Positions 8,329 to 17,610 of a stretch of DNA of 64,000 bases are shown one piece after another. This DNA is from Taurinivorans muris (GTDB lineage Bacteria > Desulfobacterota > Desulfovibrionia > Desulfovibrionales > Desulfovibrionaceae). A program made the translations under genes and the position numbers. The number at the start of each line of letters is the position of its first letter. The first letter of the stretch is position 1. The stretch is from assembly GCF_025232395.1 (NCBI RefSeq), contig NZ_CP065938.1:992001-1056000 (forward strand). Reading direction: 5' to 3'. The notes under the pieces are model-generated. The model was not told the origin of the DNA. It searched no databases and worked only from the letters and a program-made list of their open reading frames with translations.

Positions 8329-10920
8329 ATGCGTGAAATTTTAGCCTTGCTGCCGAAACCGAGCCGTTATCTGGGCATTGAAGAAGGTGCTGCCGAAGTT
8401 GATTTATCCAAAACACGGCTCCATACGGTTTTGGCGTTTCCCGACATGTATGAAGTCGGAATGTCATATTTGGGGCATAAGATCTTATACAGCCTTTTAA
8501 ACAACCACCCCGAAATCACTGCCGAACGGGTTTTCACCCCCTGCCGTGAAGCCGCCCAAATTTTACGTGAACACGGTATCCCCCTCGCAACCCTTGAAAG
8601 TGACACCCCTCTCGCCAAAACGCACCTGATCGGCTTTAGTATCACTACCGAACTTTGTTTCACCAATCTTTTATATATGCTCGACTTGGCGGATATTCCC
8701 CTGCGCGCGGAAGACAGGGGCGATGATTTGTTCGCCTACCCTATAATCATGGCGGGGGGAGGCTGCACCATCTGCGCCGAACCTGTCGCACCGTTCATGG
8801 ACATCATGGCGCTTGGCGAGGGTGAAATCATGATGCCTCCGCTTATGGAATTATTGATTGAAGCCCGCCGGAAAAAATGGACAAAAACACGATTTTTGGA
8901 AGAAGCGAGCCGTATTTCCGGAATTTATGTTCCGCGTTTCTTTGATTTGAATGCTGACGGAAGTTTGACTCCGAAATTGAGCGGCTACACGAAAATCAAA
9001 CGCCGTGCGGTGGCTGATTTAAAAGACGCCCGTTATCCCGACAAACAAGTTGTTCCTTTCGGGGCGGTTCACAACAGGCTTTCCCTGGAAATCGCCCGGG
9101 GCTGCACAAGAGGCTGCCGTTTTTGTCAGGCAGGCATGACGCTCCGCCCTTCACGGGAAAGAAATGTTGAGGAAATAAAAGGCATTTTGGACTCTTGCCT
9201 TGCAAAAACAGGTTTTGACGATGTTTCTTTTCTCGCTTTGTCTTGCGGCGACTTTTCCATGCTCAAACATTTATTTTTAGATTCCGCCGAAAAATGCAAA
9301 AAAGAACAAGTTTCCATATCCCTGCCATCTTTGCGGGTCGGCTCTGTGGACGGCGATATCATGCAAGCCATGGCGGGTATCAGAAGAACGGGCGCAACCC
9401 TCGCTCCCGAAGCAGGCAGTCAAAGGCTCCGCGATGTCATCAACAAAGGCGTTACCGAAGAAGCCCTTATCCACCATGTCCGCCAACTGGTCGGTTATGG
9501 CTGGCAGCAGGTAAAACTCTATTTCATGATCGGACTGCCCACAGAAACCTATGAAGATTTGGACGCCATTGTCGAACTTTGCAAAAAGGTGCGTGATTGC
9601 TGCCGCATTCCCGATGAAAAAGGCTATATCGAAGGTCCCCGCATAGCAATCACGGCAGCCCTTTCCCCGTTTGTTCCGAAAACCCACACGCCTTTTCAGT
9701 GGGAAGCGCAAATTTCACTGGAAGAAATGAAAAACCGCATTTTTTATTTGCGTGACCAGTTCAAAAAACAAAAAGCCCTTGTCATGCGTTGGCACGAACC
9801 TGCCATGAGCCACCTTGAAGGCATTATTTCCCGCGGTGACAGGCGGCTTGCCCCTTTTATCGAATGCGCATACAAGAAGGGCGCAATCTTTTCCACATGG
9901 GTTGAGGGTTTCAGCCTTGAACCATGGTATGAAGCAGCCAAAGAATGCAATATTAATATTGAGGAATGGACAGGAAAAAGGGATATTTCCGCCGCGCTTG
10001 CATGGGACCACTTGGAAACGGGAGTAAGCAAAGAATTTTTGCTCAAAGAAAGAGAACGCGCCCTGCAAGAAAAAATCACGGAAGATTGCCGTTACCATGC
10101 CTGCCGAAATTGCGGCGCATGCGATACGAAGGCAGGTCCTTCGCTTCTCAAAGAAGACGGGGACGGTCCGCTGCAAACGAAACTCAACCAAACAAGCAGA
10201 GATCAGATTGAATTCGGTGAAATCCCGGCTCATAATCCCAGCCAAAAAGCGGAAGCGCCGCATATTGCCGACAGCCTCAAACAAAAAGCCGTCCGTTACC
10301 GTATTTGGCATAGGAAATTGGGACAAGCGGCTTTTTTAAGCCAACTGGAAATACAAGCTCTTTTCGATAGGGCAATGCGGAGAGCTAAACTGCCCTTGGC
10401 GTTTTCCCAAGGCTTTCACCCCATGCCACTGCTCACATTCGGCATGGCGCTGACAACAAGCATAGAAAGCGAAGCGGAATGGTTCGCCATAACCCTGCGA
10501 ACCCGCATGAAAAAGGAAGAAGTTGTCAAAGTGCTGAACCCCCATATGCTGCGCGGCATGGAAATCACCCATATAGAAGAAATGCCCCTTACCGGAACAA
10601 TAGGAAGCGCCGTCAGGGAAACCTTCCTTTTAGGGCATACGCGCTATGATAATGAAACCATTTGGAACCGTATGGAGCAATTTGCCCTGCAAAAAGAAGT
10701 CATGCACAGCAAAACAAATAAAAAAGGCGTATTGAAATCCCGCAATATCCGCCCTGTGCTCATTGCATACGAAAAGGCTGAACACCCTGATTTTGCCGTG
10801 AAAATGACCTTGTCTTGGGAAGAAGGCTATATTTCTCCCATAACCTTCAGCCAATTCATTCTTGAAAACAGCTCGGGCGCGGACATAAAAATCCGCAAGA
10901 CAACACAGTATTTTGCATAA
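8329..10920 (+). CDS. Radical SAM protein (TIGR03960 type) fused to a DUF2344 (TIGR03936) domain
   Basis: An 863-residue fusion. Residues 1-~230 resemble the B12-binding-like N-terminal domain of this radical SAM class (PDMYEVGMSYLG, GGGCTICAEP). The radical SAM cluster motif CTRGCRFC has its cysteines at 259, 263 and 266. A CRYHACRNCGAC segment near residue 590 could bind another metal or cluster. From about residue 650 the DUF2344 domain follows (KLGQAAFLSQLE, AFSQGFHPMP). In many bacteria the two parts are separate adjacent genes, often near ribosomal or Rne/Rng genes; fusions are known. A role in RNA or ribosome modification has been suggested but is not proven. Confidence 0.92.
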   Translation: MREILALLPKPSRYLGIEEGAAEVDLSKTRLHTVLAFPDMYEVGMSYLGHKILYSLLNNHPEITAERVFTPCREAAQILREHGIPLATLESDTPLAKTHLIGFSITTELCFTNLLYMLDLADIPLRAEDRGDDLFAYPIIMAGGGCTICAEPVAPFMDIMALGEGEIMMPPLMELLIEARRKKWTKTRFLEEASRISGIYVPRFFDLNADGSLTPKLSGYTKIKRRAVADLKDARYPDKQVVPFGAVHNRLSLEIARGCTRGCRFCQAGMTLRPSRERNVEEIKGILDSCLAKTGFDDVSFLALSCGDFSMLKHLFLDSAEKCKKEQVSISLPSLRVGSVDGDIMQAMAGIRRTGATLAPEAGSQRLRDVINKGVTEEALIHHVRQLVGYGWQQVKLYFMIGLPTETYEDLDAIVELCKKVRDCCRIPDEKGYIEGPRIAITAALSPFVPKTHTPFQWEAQISLEEMKNRIFYLRDQFKKQKALVMRWHEPAMSHLEGIISRGDRRLAPFIECAYKKGAIFSTWVEGFSLEPWYEAAKECNINIEEWTGKRDISAALAWDHLETGVSKEFLLKERERALQEKITEDCRYHACRNCGACDTKAGPSLLKEDGDGPLQTKLNQTSRDQIEFGEIPAHNPSQKAEAPHIADSLKQKAVRYRIWHRKLGQAAFLSQLEIQALFDRAMRRAKLPLAFSQGFHPMPLLTFGMALTTSIESEAEWFAITLRTRMKKEEVVKVLNPHMLRGMEITHIEEMPLTGTIGSAVRETFLLGHTRYDNETIWNRMEQFALQKEVMHSKTNKKGVLKSRNIRPVLIAYEKAEHPDFAVKMTLSWEEGYISPITFSQFILENSSGADIKIRKTTQYFA

Positions 10921-10936
10921 CCCGCTTTTTTACTGA

Positions 10937-11977
10937 TTAATTAATAATATCGGAATAACTTTTCAATCCATAGAGGGGGACTGCGGTTGTCACAGCCCGG
11001 ATAAGGGCTTTTTCCATCACCAGCGTGCTGAATACGCCCAAGGCGTTGATATCCGTTTCTTTCTGTCCTAAACTCACGGTATAGACAGTGTCGCCGTCCG
11101 CCATGGTATGCACCGGGCTGATGACGCGGGCGAAAGCGTTATGCGTCACAGAAGAAATTTTTGCAAGACCTGCTTTGTCAAATCGGGCATTTGTAAACAC
11201 AATGCCCAGTGTCGTATTGGCAATGCTTTCTTTTTGCGCAAAAATATTTTGCTCTTCTTTTGACAAAAATTTTAAAAATTCCGTCTGCACAGTTCTTTCA
11301 GCTGAAAAAGATTTTTTATCGGGTGCTAAAAGACCTGCTATTTTTTGTCCTGTTTCGGGAATAAAAACATCCCCCAAAGCATTTAATACAACGACGGCAC
11401 CAACCTGTATTCCGTTGCATTCCGCGGCATACGCGCCAATTCCCGTTTTCATGGCATATTCCATACCGCAAATTTTTCCGGTGCTCGCGCCTATGCCCGC
11501 ACCGACACAACCTTCTTTAAAAAAATCATTACGGGCATTTTGGCAGGCTTCATAAGCCATTTCCCGAGTGGGACGGATATAAGGACTTCCCACAGCCAAA
11601 TCAAAAATGCAGGAATGGCAGACCAAAGGAACCCTCGTCACACCGACATCAAAGCCAATACCTTGTTCCTCAAGATACCGCAAGACTCCTCCGCTCGCAT
11701 CCAAGCCAAAGGCGGAGCCGCCGGAGAGCACAAGGGCATGCAGCCCGCCCGCTCCCCTTTGAGGGTCAAGCAAAGGCGTTTCACGGCTCGCAGGTCCTCC
11801 CCCGCGAATATCACAGCCGACCGGGCTAAGTTTGTCAAAAAGAAATACGCTTACCCCCGTGCCTCCTTCGCTGTCATGAGCATGTCCTGCTTTAAATCCT
11901 TGAATGGCAAAAAGGGGAATTTCCTGTATCTTCATGATATTTTTTCTTTTATGGTTTGGCAGGTCCGTTTTCCTCAC
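10937..11977 (-). CDS. P1 family (S58, DmpA/NylC-like) peptidase
   Basis: An N-terminal-nucleophile hydrolase of about 346 residues. The family cores are clear: RGGGPASRETPLLDP, LSGGSAFGLDA, GVGAGIGASTGK and GAVVVLNALGDV. The autocleavage site is expected at Asn254-Thr255 in the ANTTLGIV segment, followed by the conserved HTMADGDTVY. The enzyme would self-process into alpha and beta chains; substrates of the family include beta-amino and D-amino peptides. Two starts are possible: GTG at 11977, just after the MFS stop codon, or ATG at 11935, which gives the usual N-terminus MKIQEIPLF. The gene is probably co-transcribed with the MFS transporter. Confidence 0.9.
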   Translation of the reverse strand: MRKTDLPNHKRKNIMKIQEIPLFAIQGFKAGHAHDSEGGTGVSVFLFDKLSPVGCDIRGGGPASRETPLLDPQRGAGGLHALVLSGGSAFGLDASGGVLRYLEEQGIGFDVGVTRVPLVCHSCIFDLAVGSPYIRPTREMAYEACQNARNDFFKEGCVGAGIGASTGKICGMEYAMKTGIGAYAAECNGIQVGAVVVLNALGDVFIPETGQKIAGLLAPDKKSFSAERTVQTEFLKFLSKEEQNIFAQKESIANTTLGIVFTNARFDKAGLAKISSVTHNAFARVISPVHTMADGDTVYTVSLGQKETDINALGVFSTLVMEKALIRAVTTAVPLYGLKSYSDIIN

Positions 11978-11983
11978 TTCGCT

Positions 11984-13219
11984 TCATTGCTGCTCCGCAT
12001 GGGAAAACACATAGGTATCCTTGGCGACGAAACTGCAGACAAGAGCGAGAACGGCGCTCAATAAAACAAGCCCGCAAGCCATTTGATACGAACGTACCGT
12101 ATCATAGCCAGCCTGCGCTGAATAGGTTAAAATTTTCCCGAACCATATTTGCGTCAAAGCCGTCCATAGGGGATAAAACATGTTGAACAAACCGAGTGCC
12201 GTACCGGTCAGCTCTTTCGGACAGATTTCCTTCACCATGGTATTGCAGATATTGGAACCTGAAACCCCGCACATGAACATGATGCCCAAAATGACAAACA
12301 TGACGTAATTCAAATGTCCCGCGGCGAACACGAACAAGAAACAAGGAACTGCATAAATCACGGTGATCAGGATAAGGACCTTTTTCCTGCTGCGGAAAAC
12401 CATGTCAGATAAAAAGCCTACGGAAAATTGAATAAAAATAAGACATGTCCCGCCAATGGAAATAACGGAAGAAAGCTGCATGAAACCATAGGAGGAAGTT
12501 TTTTGCATGTATTCGATAAACCAAAGATTTATCATCATATAAATGGAACCGGTCGCCACCATCTGCCATAAGCACATAGGCCAAAAATGCTTATTTTTCA
12601 CAACAATCAAAAGCCCTTTCATCACCCCTTTGAATGTTGCTTTTTCTTTTTTGGGCGTCTGATAAGGGGAAATTTCCGGAATAAAGAAAAACCAGCAAAA
12701 GGTCAGCCCTAAAATAATCGCAGCCATAAGAAGCATAGCACCGCGCCACGTCAGAATTTGCGTGACAAACAAAAGCGGGGTCGCGGCTAAAACCGGTCCC
12801 AGTTCGCTTATGCCGCACAATATGCTGTTCGCCCTCGCGAAGGTCTGCGGGATGAACCAAAGGCTGAGCATGGTAATGGAAATAACGGATAAGGATACCC
12901 CTACCCCGATAAAGAAACGGGAAATAATCACCTGCGTCTGTGTTTGGGAAAAAGCGAAACAAAGGGTTGAAAAACCTGCAATCAAGGTAAAAATAATTAA
13001 AATTTTCCGAGGTCCGAAAGCGTCTGCCAAAATTCCGGCAGGCAGCTGCATGAAACCGTAAGAAAACATGGTTGCGGCGCTGACGTATCCGATATTCTGC
13101 GGTGTGAAAGCAAAATCAAGTGCCATGTAATCGACAAGCACGGTAGGACAGCTTCTTGACAAGAGGCTGAGCAAATACCCGACAGCACAAAGAATCAGAA
13201 CAAAATAACTTTTTCGCAT
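11984..13219 (-). CDS. Major facilitator superfamily transporter
   Basis: A 411-residue, roughly 12-helix transporter. The MFS motif between TM2 and TM3 reads GILADAFGPRK, and its counterpart in the second half reads GFLSDMVFRSRKK. An RFFIGVGVSL segment matches the motif in TM4, and 'ETGTALGLFNMF'-like sequence (LTGTALGLFNM) occurs late. I use the ATG at 13219, which has GGGGTGCGG just upstream; a TTG 12 bases earlier is possible. The substrate is unclear; the fold resembles organic anion/sugar-acid or peptide-type MFS carriers. Co-transcription with the P1 peptidase suggests peptide or peptide-breakdown uptake or efflux, but this is inference. Confidence 0.88.
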   Translation of the reverse strand: MRKSYFVLILCAVGYLLSLLSRSCPTVLVDYMALDFAFTPQNIGYVSAATMFSYGFMQLPAGILADAFGPRKILIIFTLIAGFSTLCFAFSQTQTQVIISRFFIGVGVSLSVISITMLSLWFIPQTFARANSILCGISELGPVLAATPLLFVTQILTWRGAMLLMAAIILGLTFCWFFFIPEISPYQTPKKEKATFKGVMKGLLIVVKNKHFWPMCLWQMVATGSIYMMINLWFIEYMQKTSSYGFMQLSSVISIGGTCLIFIQFSVGFLSDMVFRSRKKVLILITVIYAVPCFLFVFAAGHLNYVMFVILGIMFMCGVSGSNICNTMVKEICPKELTGTALGLFNMFYPLWTALTQIWFGKILTYSAQAGYDTVRSYQMACGLVLLSAVLALVCSFVAKDTYVFSHAEQQ

Positions 13220-13237
13220 TCCGCACCCCAAAGACGA

Positions 13238-13483
13238 TTAAAACTCCACTACCCGCCCGCTCTGCGCCACTTCTTTCAATAAAGCCAATGCCTCACCGGC
13301 TTCTTTTTCTTCAAGCACGCGAAGGGCGAAACCGGCATGAACTATCATGTAATCGCCAATTTCAGGAGGATTTTCCAAAAGCATGGTGGAAACGGTCAGA
13401 TATGTTTCTCCCTCGCCCACACGGACTTTCGCCATATCGTCTTCCAAAACTTCCGTAACGCATACGGGAACTGCTAAGCACAT
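13238..13483 (-). CDS. hypC: HypC/HupF hydrogenase maturation chaperone
   Basis: An 81-residue protein starting MCLAVP, the invariant HypC N-terminus whose Cys2 binds the iron centre during assembly of the Fe(CN)2CO group of NiFe hydrogenases. The internal GDYMIVHAGFAL motif is also diagnostic. A GAGGTG site precedes the ATG. No other hyp gene is nearby, so the chaperone is orphaned from its usual operon. It implies that the organism makes a NiFe hydrogenase. Confidence 0.95.
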   Translation of the reverse strand: MCLAVPVCVTEVLEDDMAKVRVGEGETYLTVSTMLLENPPEIGDYMIVHAGFALRVLEEKEAGEALALLKEVAQSGRVVEF

Positions 13484-13622
13484 AATCGCACCTCATTTTC
13501 AAATGGATAATTCCTTATACTTCTTTTCTTATCCTCTGACAAGCAAAAGCCCCATTAACCCGTTTTTATTTTTATTGCCAAAACAAAAAAAATAGTCTAT
13601 TTAAATAAACGCGGGAAAATAT

Positions 13623-14402
13623 ATGATATACAAAATACCTATTGATATTTTCATAAAGATACTTGACACGTTGGGCGCACTGACCCTTTTTCTTTTTGAT
13701 GCAGTTATTGCCACCAAAAATGTCCGTCACCTGTTAAACAAAATTTTCAATCAAGTTTTCGTCATCGGGGCGCAATCGATCTTCGTCATTTTGCTCATCG
13801 GGATTTTTACCGGTCTTGTGCTCGGACTGCAAGCTTTTTACGCCATGAGCATGTTTGAAGCGCAAGGCATGCTCGGCTCACTCATTTCTTTGACCCTCAT
13901 CCGTGAAATGGGTCCTGTCCTAACAGCCATCATGGTTGCGGCAAGGGCGGGAAGCGCCATGACAGCCGAAATCGGCGTTATGCGTATCAGCGACCAAATC
14001 GACGCTCTTGAAGTTATGGATATTCATCCTATCGGCTATCTGGTCAGTCCCAGATTATGGGCGGCGCTGATTTCTTTTCCTCTGCTCACGGCGATTTTCA
14101 ACATCATCGGACTTATCGGCGGTTATTTGTCCGCCTGCGTCCTTTTAGGGCTCAACAGCGGACGCTATATGTCCGGCATAGAATCTTCCGTAATGCTGAG
14201 CGATGTGAACGGCTGTATGCTCAAATCCCTTGTTTTCGCCGTTATCGTTATTTTAATCTGCTGCTACCAAGGCTATTTCGTGCATGACAGAAAAGACTCC
14301 AAAGGTCCTGTCGCTGTCGGAAATGCGACGACTTCCGCAGTTGTCACAAGCTGCGTATTGATTTTAGTTGCCGACTATGTTCTCAGCTCCATTCTTTTAT
14401 AG
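13623..14402 (+). CDS. mlaE: Mla lipid-transport ABC permease (MlaE)
   Basis: A 259-residue inner-membrane permease of the DUF140/MlaE family, which moves phospholipids between inner and outer membranes for outer-membrane asymmetry. It has about five to six hydrophobic segments and the hallmark core LTLIREMGPVLTAIMVAARAGSAM followed by AEIGVMRISDQIDALEVM. It begins a tight operon, mlaE-F-D-C-A. The start has only a weak GGGA site. The neighbours confirm the assignment. Confidence 0.95.
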   Translation: MIYKIPIDIFIKILDTLGALTLFLFDAVIATKNVRHLLNKIFNQVFVIGAQSIFVILLIGIFTGLVLGLQAFYAMSMFEAQGMLGSLISLTLIREMGPVLTAIMVAARAGSAMTAEIGVMRISDQIDALEVMDIHPIGYLVSPRLWAALISFPLLTAIFNIIGLIGGYLSACVLLGLNSGRYMSGIESSVMLSDVNGCMLKSLVFAVIVILICCYQGYFVHDRKDSKGPVAVGNATTSAVVTSCVLILVADYVLSSILL

Positions 14403-14410
14403 GAACCATT

Positions 14411-15238
14411 ATGAATTCGTCATTACAAAAAGCTTGGGATATTAAAATTGAAAATCTCTCTTCCGGCTATAAAGACGTTACGGTTATAAAAAGCATGAAC
14501 GCCCATATCCCCGCACAAAAAATCACGGCTGTTTTGGGTGAATCAGGCTGCGGCAAAACAACGCTCATAAAAACTTTTTTAGGGCTTATTCCCATTAAAA
14601 GCGGAAAACTTTTTTTTGCGGATAAAGACGTGACAGCTCTCAATGAAAAATCGTTCCGTATCATGCGCAGGCGGTTCGGCGTTCTCTTTCAAGACGGCGC
14701 TTTGCTGAGTTCCCTCAATTTGCTTGACAATGTCGCCCTTCCTTTAATGGAACATACCAAGCTTTCCAAACAAACCATCAGGAAAGCCGTGCTTGAAATC
14801 CTTGATCTGGTGGGATTGAAAGACGCAGCCTACCGGTATCCCAGTGAGTTGTCAGGAGGCATGCGAAAACGCGCAGGGCTTGCAAGAGCTATCATCACAG
14901 AGCCCCCCCTCCTTTTTTACGATGAACCGACCTCCGGACTTGACCCGATCACGTCCCTGCGGATGGACAGGCTTTTGCTGGATATGCAATCTTACTATCA
15001 GCATATGACCACTATCCTCATCACCCATGACATGAACAGCGTAAGCCGCGTTGCCGACCATATTCTGCTTGTCAAAGACGGTATCGCCCACTTCAACGGC
15101 ACAAAGGAAGACTTTTTCTCCTCTTCCGACCCCTATATCAAAAATTTTCTGGAACAGGAAGAAACGCAAAAACAAAACCATGTGCTTCCGGATAATCCGG
15201 AAGTGCGCCAAGCCCTTGATGCATGGCTCGAAAGTTAA
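14411..15238 (+). CDS. mlaF: Mla lipid-transport ABC ATPase (MlaF)
   Basis: A 275-residue ATPase that pairs with MlaE. Walker A GESGCGKTT is at residues 43-51, the ABC signature is LSGGMRKRAG, Walker B is LLFYDEPTSGLD and the switch histidine is in ITHDM. GMRKRAGLARAI is the typical variant of the signature in MlaF/TrgD-type ATPases. It lies 8 bases after mlaE with a GGAACC-type site, so it is translated from the same message. Confidence 0.95.
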   Translation: MNSSLQKAWDIKIENLSSGYKDVTVIKSMNAHIPAQKITAVLGESGCGKTTLIKTFLGLIPIKSGKLFFADKDVTALNEKSFRIMRRRFGVLFQDGALLSSLNLLDNVALPLMEHTKLSKQTIRKAVLEILDLVGLKDAAYRYPSELSGGMRKRAGLARAIITEPPLLFYDEPTSGLDPITSLRMDRLLLDMQSYYQHMTTILITHDMNSVSRVADHILLVKDGIAHFNGTKEDFFSSSDPYIKNFLEQEETQKQNHVLPDNPEVRQALDAWLES

Positions 15239-15268
15239 ACACATTAAGAAAAATATTTTGAGGTAATC

Positions 15269-15709
15269 ATGGTAAAAAAACAAAGCGCTGTCGGAATATT
15301 TGTTTTAATCGGCCTTATCTGCCTTGGCTATTTAACCGTAAAACTGGGGAAAATGGAAATTCTCGGAAGCAACACCTACACCGTTGAAGCGCAGTTTTCC
15401 TCCGTCCAAGGGTTAAGAAACGGTGCGAACGTTGAAATTTCCGGTGTCCAAGTGGGACGTGTCAGCGCCATTGAGCTTGACACGGAAACATATACAGCCA
15501 AAATCAGCATGAAAATCAACAATACCGTTGCGTTGAGCGAAGATACAATGGCGGCGATAAAAACAAGCGGGCTTATAGGCGATAAATTTGTGGAACTCAC
15601 TCCGGGAGGCTCTGACGAGCTTTTAGCCGAAGGGGCATATATTACGGATACAGAACCGCCTGTCGATTTAATCGCCCTCATTTCAAAATACGTATTTGGG
15701 AGTTTATGA
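15269..15709 (+). CDS. mlaD: Mla periplasmic lipid-binding MCE protein (MlaD)
   Basis: A 146-residue single-pass inner-membrane protein with one MCE domain. An N-terminal anchor (residues 8-26) is followed by the MCE pattern: VEAQFSSVQGLRNGANVEISGVQVGRV, then an IKTSGLIGDKFVELTPGG segment. MlaD hexamers collect lipids above MlaFE. A GAGGTAA site precedes the ATG. The last codons overlap the start of mlaC. Confidence 0.95.
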   Translation: MVKKQSAVGIFVLIGLICLGYLTVKLGKMEILGSNTYTVEAQFSSVQGLRNGANVEISGVQVGRVSAIELDTETYTAKISMKINNTVALSEDTMAAIKTSGLIGDKFVELTPGGSDELLAEGAYITDTEPPVDLIALISKYVFGSL

Positions 15710-16356
15710 TGTATAAAGTAATCCTATCCTGTTTATTGGCATTATCGGTTTCCGTCTGCGCAGCCTTTGCCGACCCTGGAACACCGAAACAGCGTGTTGA
15801 AGACGGCAGCGCAAGAATTTTCAATCTCCTTTTGCAGGAAGAATTTCAAAATCCGCAAACAAGACCGAACGTATTGAAAGAAATCGAAAAAGAGCTGATC
15901 AGCTTCTTTGACTTTGAAGAGTTTGCGACCCGTACTGTCGGACCTAAATGGCGCCAGTTCACTCCTGAACAAAAAAAACGCTTTACTGAAGCGTTCACCG
16001 AATTGCTTAGAAATTCCTATATCGACACGCTCAATTCCTATAACGGGGAAACCCTCGCCTATGTCGGCGAAGTCCGCTCCAAGGACGGTAAAAAAGTTGA
16101 AGTCCATACGCTCTTTAAAGGACAGGAAAAGGATTATCCCGTATCATTCCGCATGATTGTAAAAAACGACATTTGGGTTGTCTATGATGTCATCATCGAA
16201 GGAATCAGCATGATTAAAAATTACCGCGAACAATTCCATGATATTTTAATCAAGGCAAGCCCGGAAGAGCTCATCACCCGTATCAAACAAAAAGCAAACG
16301 ATAAGAAAAACGAAATCGGAACCAAAGAAAAAAACAAAGACACAGATAAAAAATAA
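15706..16356 (+). CDS. mlaC: Mla periplasmic phospholipid carrier (MlaC / Ttg2D family)
   Basis: A 216-residue secreted protein with a signal peptide ending near CAAFA. It has MlaC family features: DFEEFATRTVGPKWRQ, TPEQKKRFTEAFTELLRNSY and a C-terminal VVYDVIIEGISMIKNYREQF. It would shuttle phospholipid between MlaA at the outer membrane and MlaFEDB. The start overlaps the mlaD stop by 4 bases. The C-terminus is a Lys/Asp-rich tail. Confidence 0.95.
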   Translation: MMYKVILSCLLALSVSVCAAFADPGTPKQRVEDGSARIFNLLLQEEFQNPQTRPNVLKEIEKELISFFDFEEFATRTVGPKWRQFTPEQKKRFTEAFTELLRNSYIDTLNSYNGETLAYVGEVRSKDGKKVEVHTLFKGQEKDYPVSFRMIVKNDIWVVYDVIIEGISMIKNYREQFHDILIKASPEELITRIKQKANDKKNEIGTKEKNKDTDKK

Positions 16357-16359
16357 ATA

Positions 16360-17172
16360 ATGAAAACACATATGCCAAAAATCCTTTTCACATTTTTTTT
16401 ATGCGCGGCATTTTGCGTAAGCAATGCCGTTGGTTTTTCCTTTGCGAAACAGTTGATTATCCCACCTGAAGTCATTGTTTCCGAGGATTATTTCGATGAT
16501 GATTATTTTGATGACGAATACGAGGACGAGGCTTCTTTTGTTCCGCATGATGACACGTTCAGAGCGTGGAACACGTTTTGGCACAATATCAATGATTATG
16601 CTTTGATGCGTGTTCTGAAACCGGCCCATAACAAATACGGCGACATCACCACCCCGGAAATCCGCACGGGTTTCAAAGCGTTCCGTGAAAACATAAAAAC
16701 CCCGAAACGCATGTTAAATGCTTTTTTACAAGGAGATGTCGATCAGTTTTTTATTGAAATCGGGAGATTTATTGTCAACACGACAACAAGCCTGGGCTTT
16801 GTCGATGTGGCAAGCGTCAACAACAAGCCCCTTTCCCCTTATACCCCTGAAAATCTCCGCTTCGGCTACACGCTGGCAAAATGGGGCTTTCCGGAAGGAG
16901 CGTATTTTGTCATTCCTTTTTACGGACCTTCCACGATCCGTGAAACCGTCGGCACCGGGGTTGATGTGTTCAGCAACGCTTTCGACTATCTCATAGCGTG
17001 GTATGTCTATACCCCGACGGAACTTTTCTTGGCTTTCAACGGATTAGACGATTTTATTCCGCCTTATGAAGCAATCACCTCCCATGCCGTAGACCCGTAT
17101 GTGGCGCTTAGGAACGCATATTTGGAAACTCTCTACCTTTCAAAACCCATTGTTTCAAAACCGAAAAAGTAA
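16360..17172 (+). CDS. mlaA: MlaA/VacJ family outer-membrane lipid-asymmetry protein
   Basis: A 270-residue VacJ-family protein. The core is intact: TFWHNINDYALMRVLKPAHNKY-type start, FIVNTTTSLGFVDVA, LAKWGFPEGAYFVIPFYGPSTIRE and VGTGVDVFSNAFDYL. Two oddities are visible. The N-terminal signal has no convincing lipobox (its cysteines lie inside the hydrophobic stretch without G/A at -1), whereas the E. coli protein is a lipoprotein. A strongly acidic Asp/Glu/Tyr patch spans residues ~44-63 before the core. It follows mlaC by 3 bases, completing the mla operon. Confidence 0.93.
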   Translation: MKTHMPKILFTFFLCAAFCVSNAVGFSFAKQLIIPPEVIVSEDYFDDDYFDDEYEDEASFVPHDDTFRAWNTFWHNINDYALMRVLKPAHNKYGDITTPEIRTGFKAFRENIKTPKRMLNAFLQGDVDQFFIEIGRFIVNTTTSLGFVDVASVNNKPLSPYTPENLRFGYTLAKWGFPEGAYFVIPFYGPSTIRETVGTGVDVFSNAFDYLIAWYVYTPTELFLAFNGLDDFIPPYEAITSHAVDPYVALRNAYLETLYLSKPIVSKPKK

Positions 17173-17181
17173 GGAGCTGTC

Positions 17182-17610
17182 ATGCAAAACAAAACCGTCA
17201 ATACTTTTCCCGTCACATGGGAGCAAGTTCACCGTGACGCTTTGCGTTTAGCCAATAAGCTGAAAGAAATACAAAAATTTGACGCAATCCTTGCCGTTTG
17301 CCGGGGAGGGCTTGTGCCCGCCGCCCTTATCGCACGGGAACTCAATATCCATGTTATTGACACTGTTTGCTTTGATACCAATCAAAATCAAGAACATATC
17401 ATAAAAATTTCTTCTTTGCCCGACAAAAACCTGCTTGTCGTCGACGATATTGTAAATACCGGAAACACGGCGAAAACGGTCCGCAAACTCTTTCCTGCCG
17501 CTCATTATGCCAGCCTTTATATCAAGGAAGACTATAAAACGCTTATAGATTCGTATATCACAGCAGTAGACCAAAACACATGGTTTATTTTTCCATGGGA
17601 ACATGAGTAA
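17182..17610 (+). CDS. Phosphoribosyltransferase (Gpt-like xanthine/purine type)
   Basis: A 142-residue type I phosphoribosyltransferase. The PRPP-binding motif reads LLVVDDIVNTGNT (residues ~90-102). The upstream loop AVCRGGLVPAALIAREL and a C-terminal WFIFPWE segment resemble xanthine-guanine phosphoribosyltransferases, which salvage xanthine and guanine to nucleotides. A GGAGCTGTC site precedes the ATG 9 bases after mlaA, so it is part of the same operon. The exact base specificity cannot be read from sequence. Confidence 0.88.
   Translation: MQNKTVNTFPVTWEQVHRDALRLANKLKEIQKFDAILAVCRGGLVPAALIARELNIHVIDTVCFDTNQNQEHIIKISSLPDKNLLVVDDIVNTGNTAKTVRKLFPAAHYASLYIKEDYKTLIDSYITAVDQNTWFIFPWEHE

Noticed and set aside
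9715-10326. 203-codon minus-strand frame inside the radical SAM gene, and similar long shadows (5531-6016, 33300-33968)
   Set aside because: They are antisense to strongly conserved genes and show no protein family pattern.
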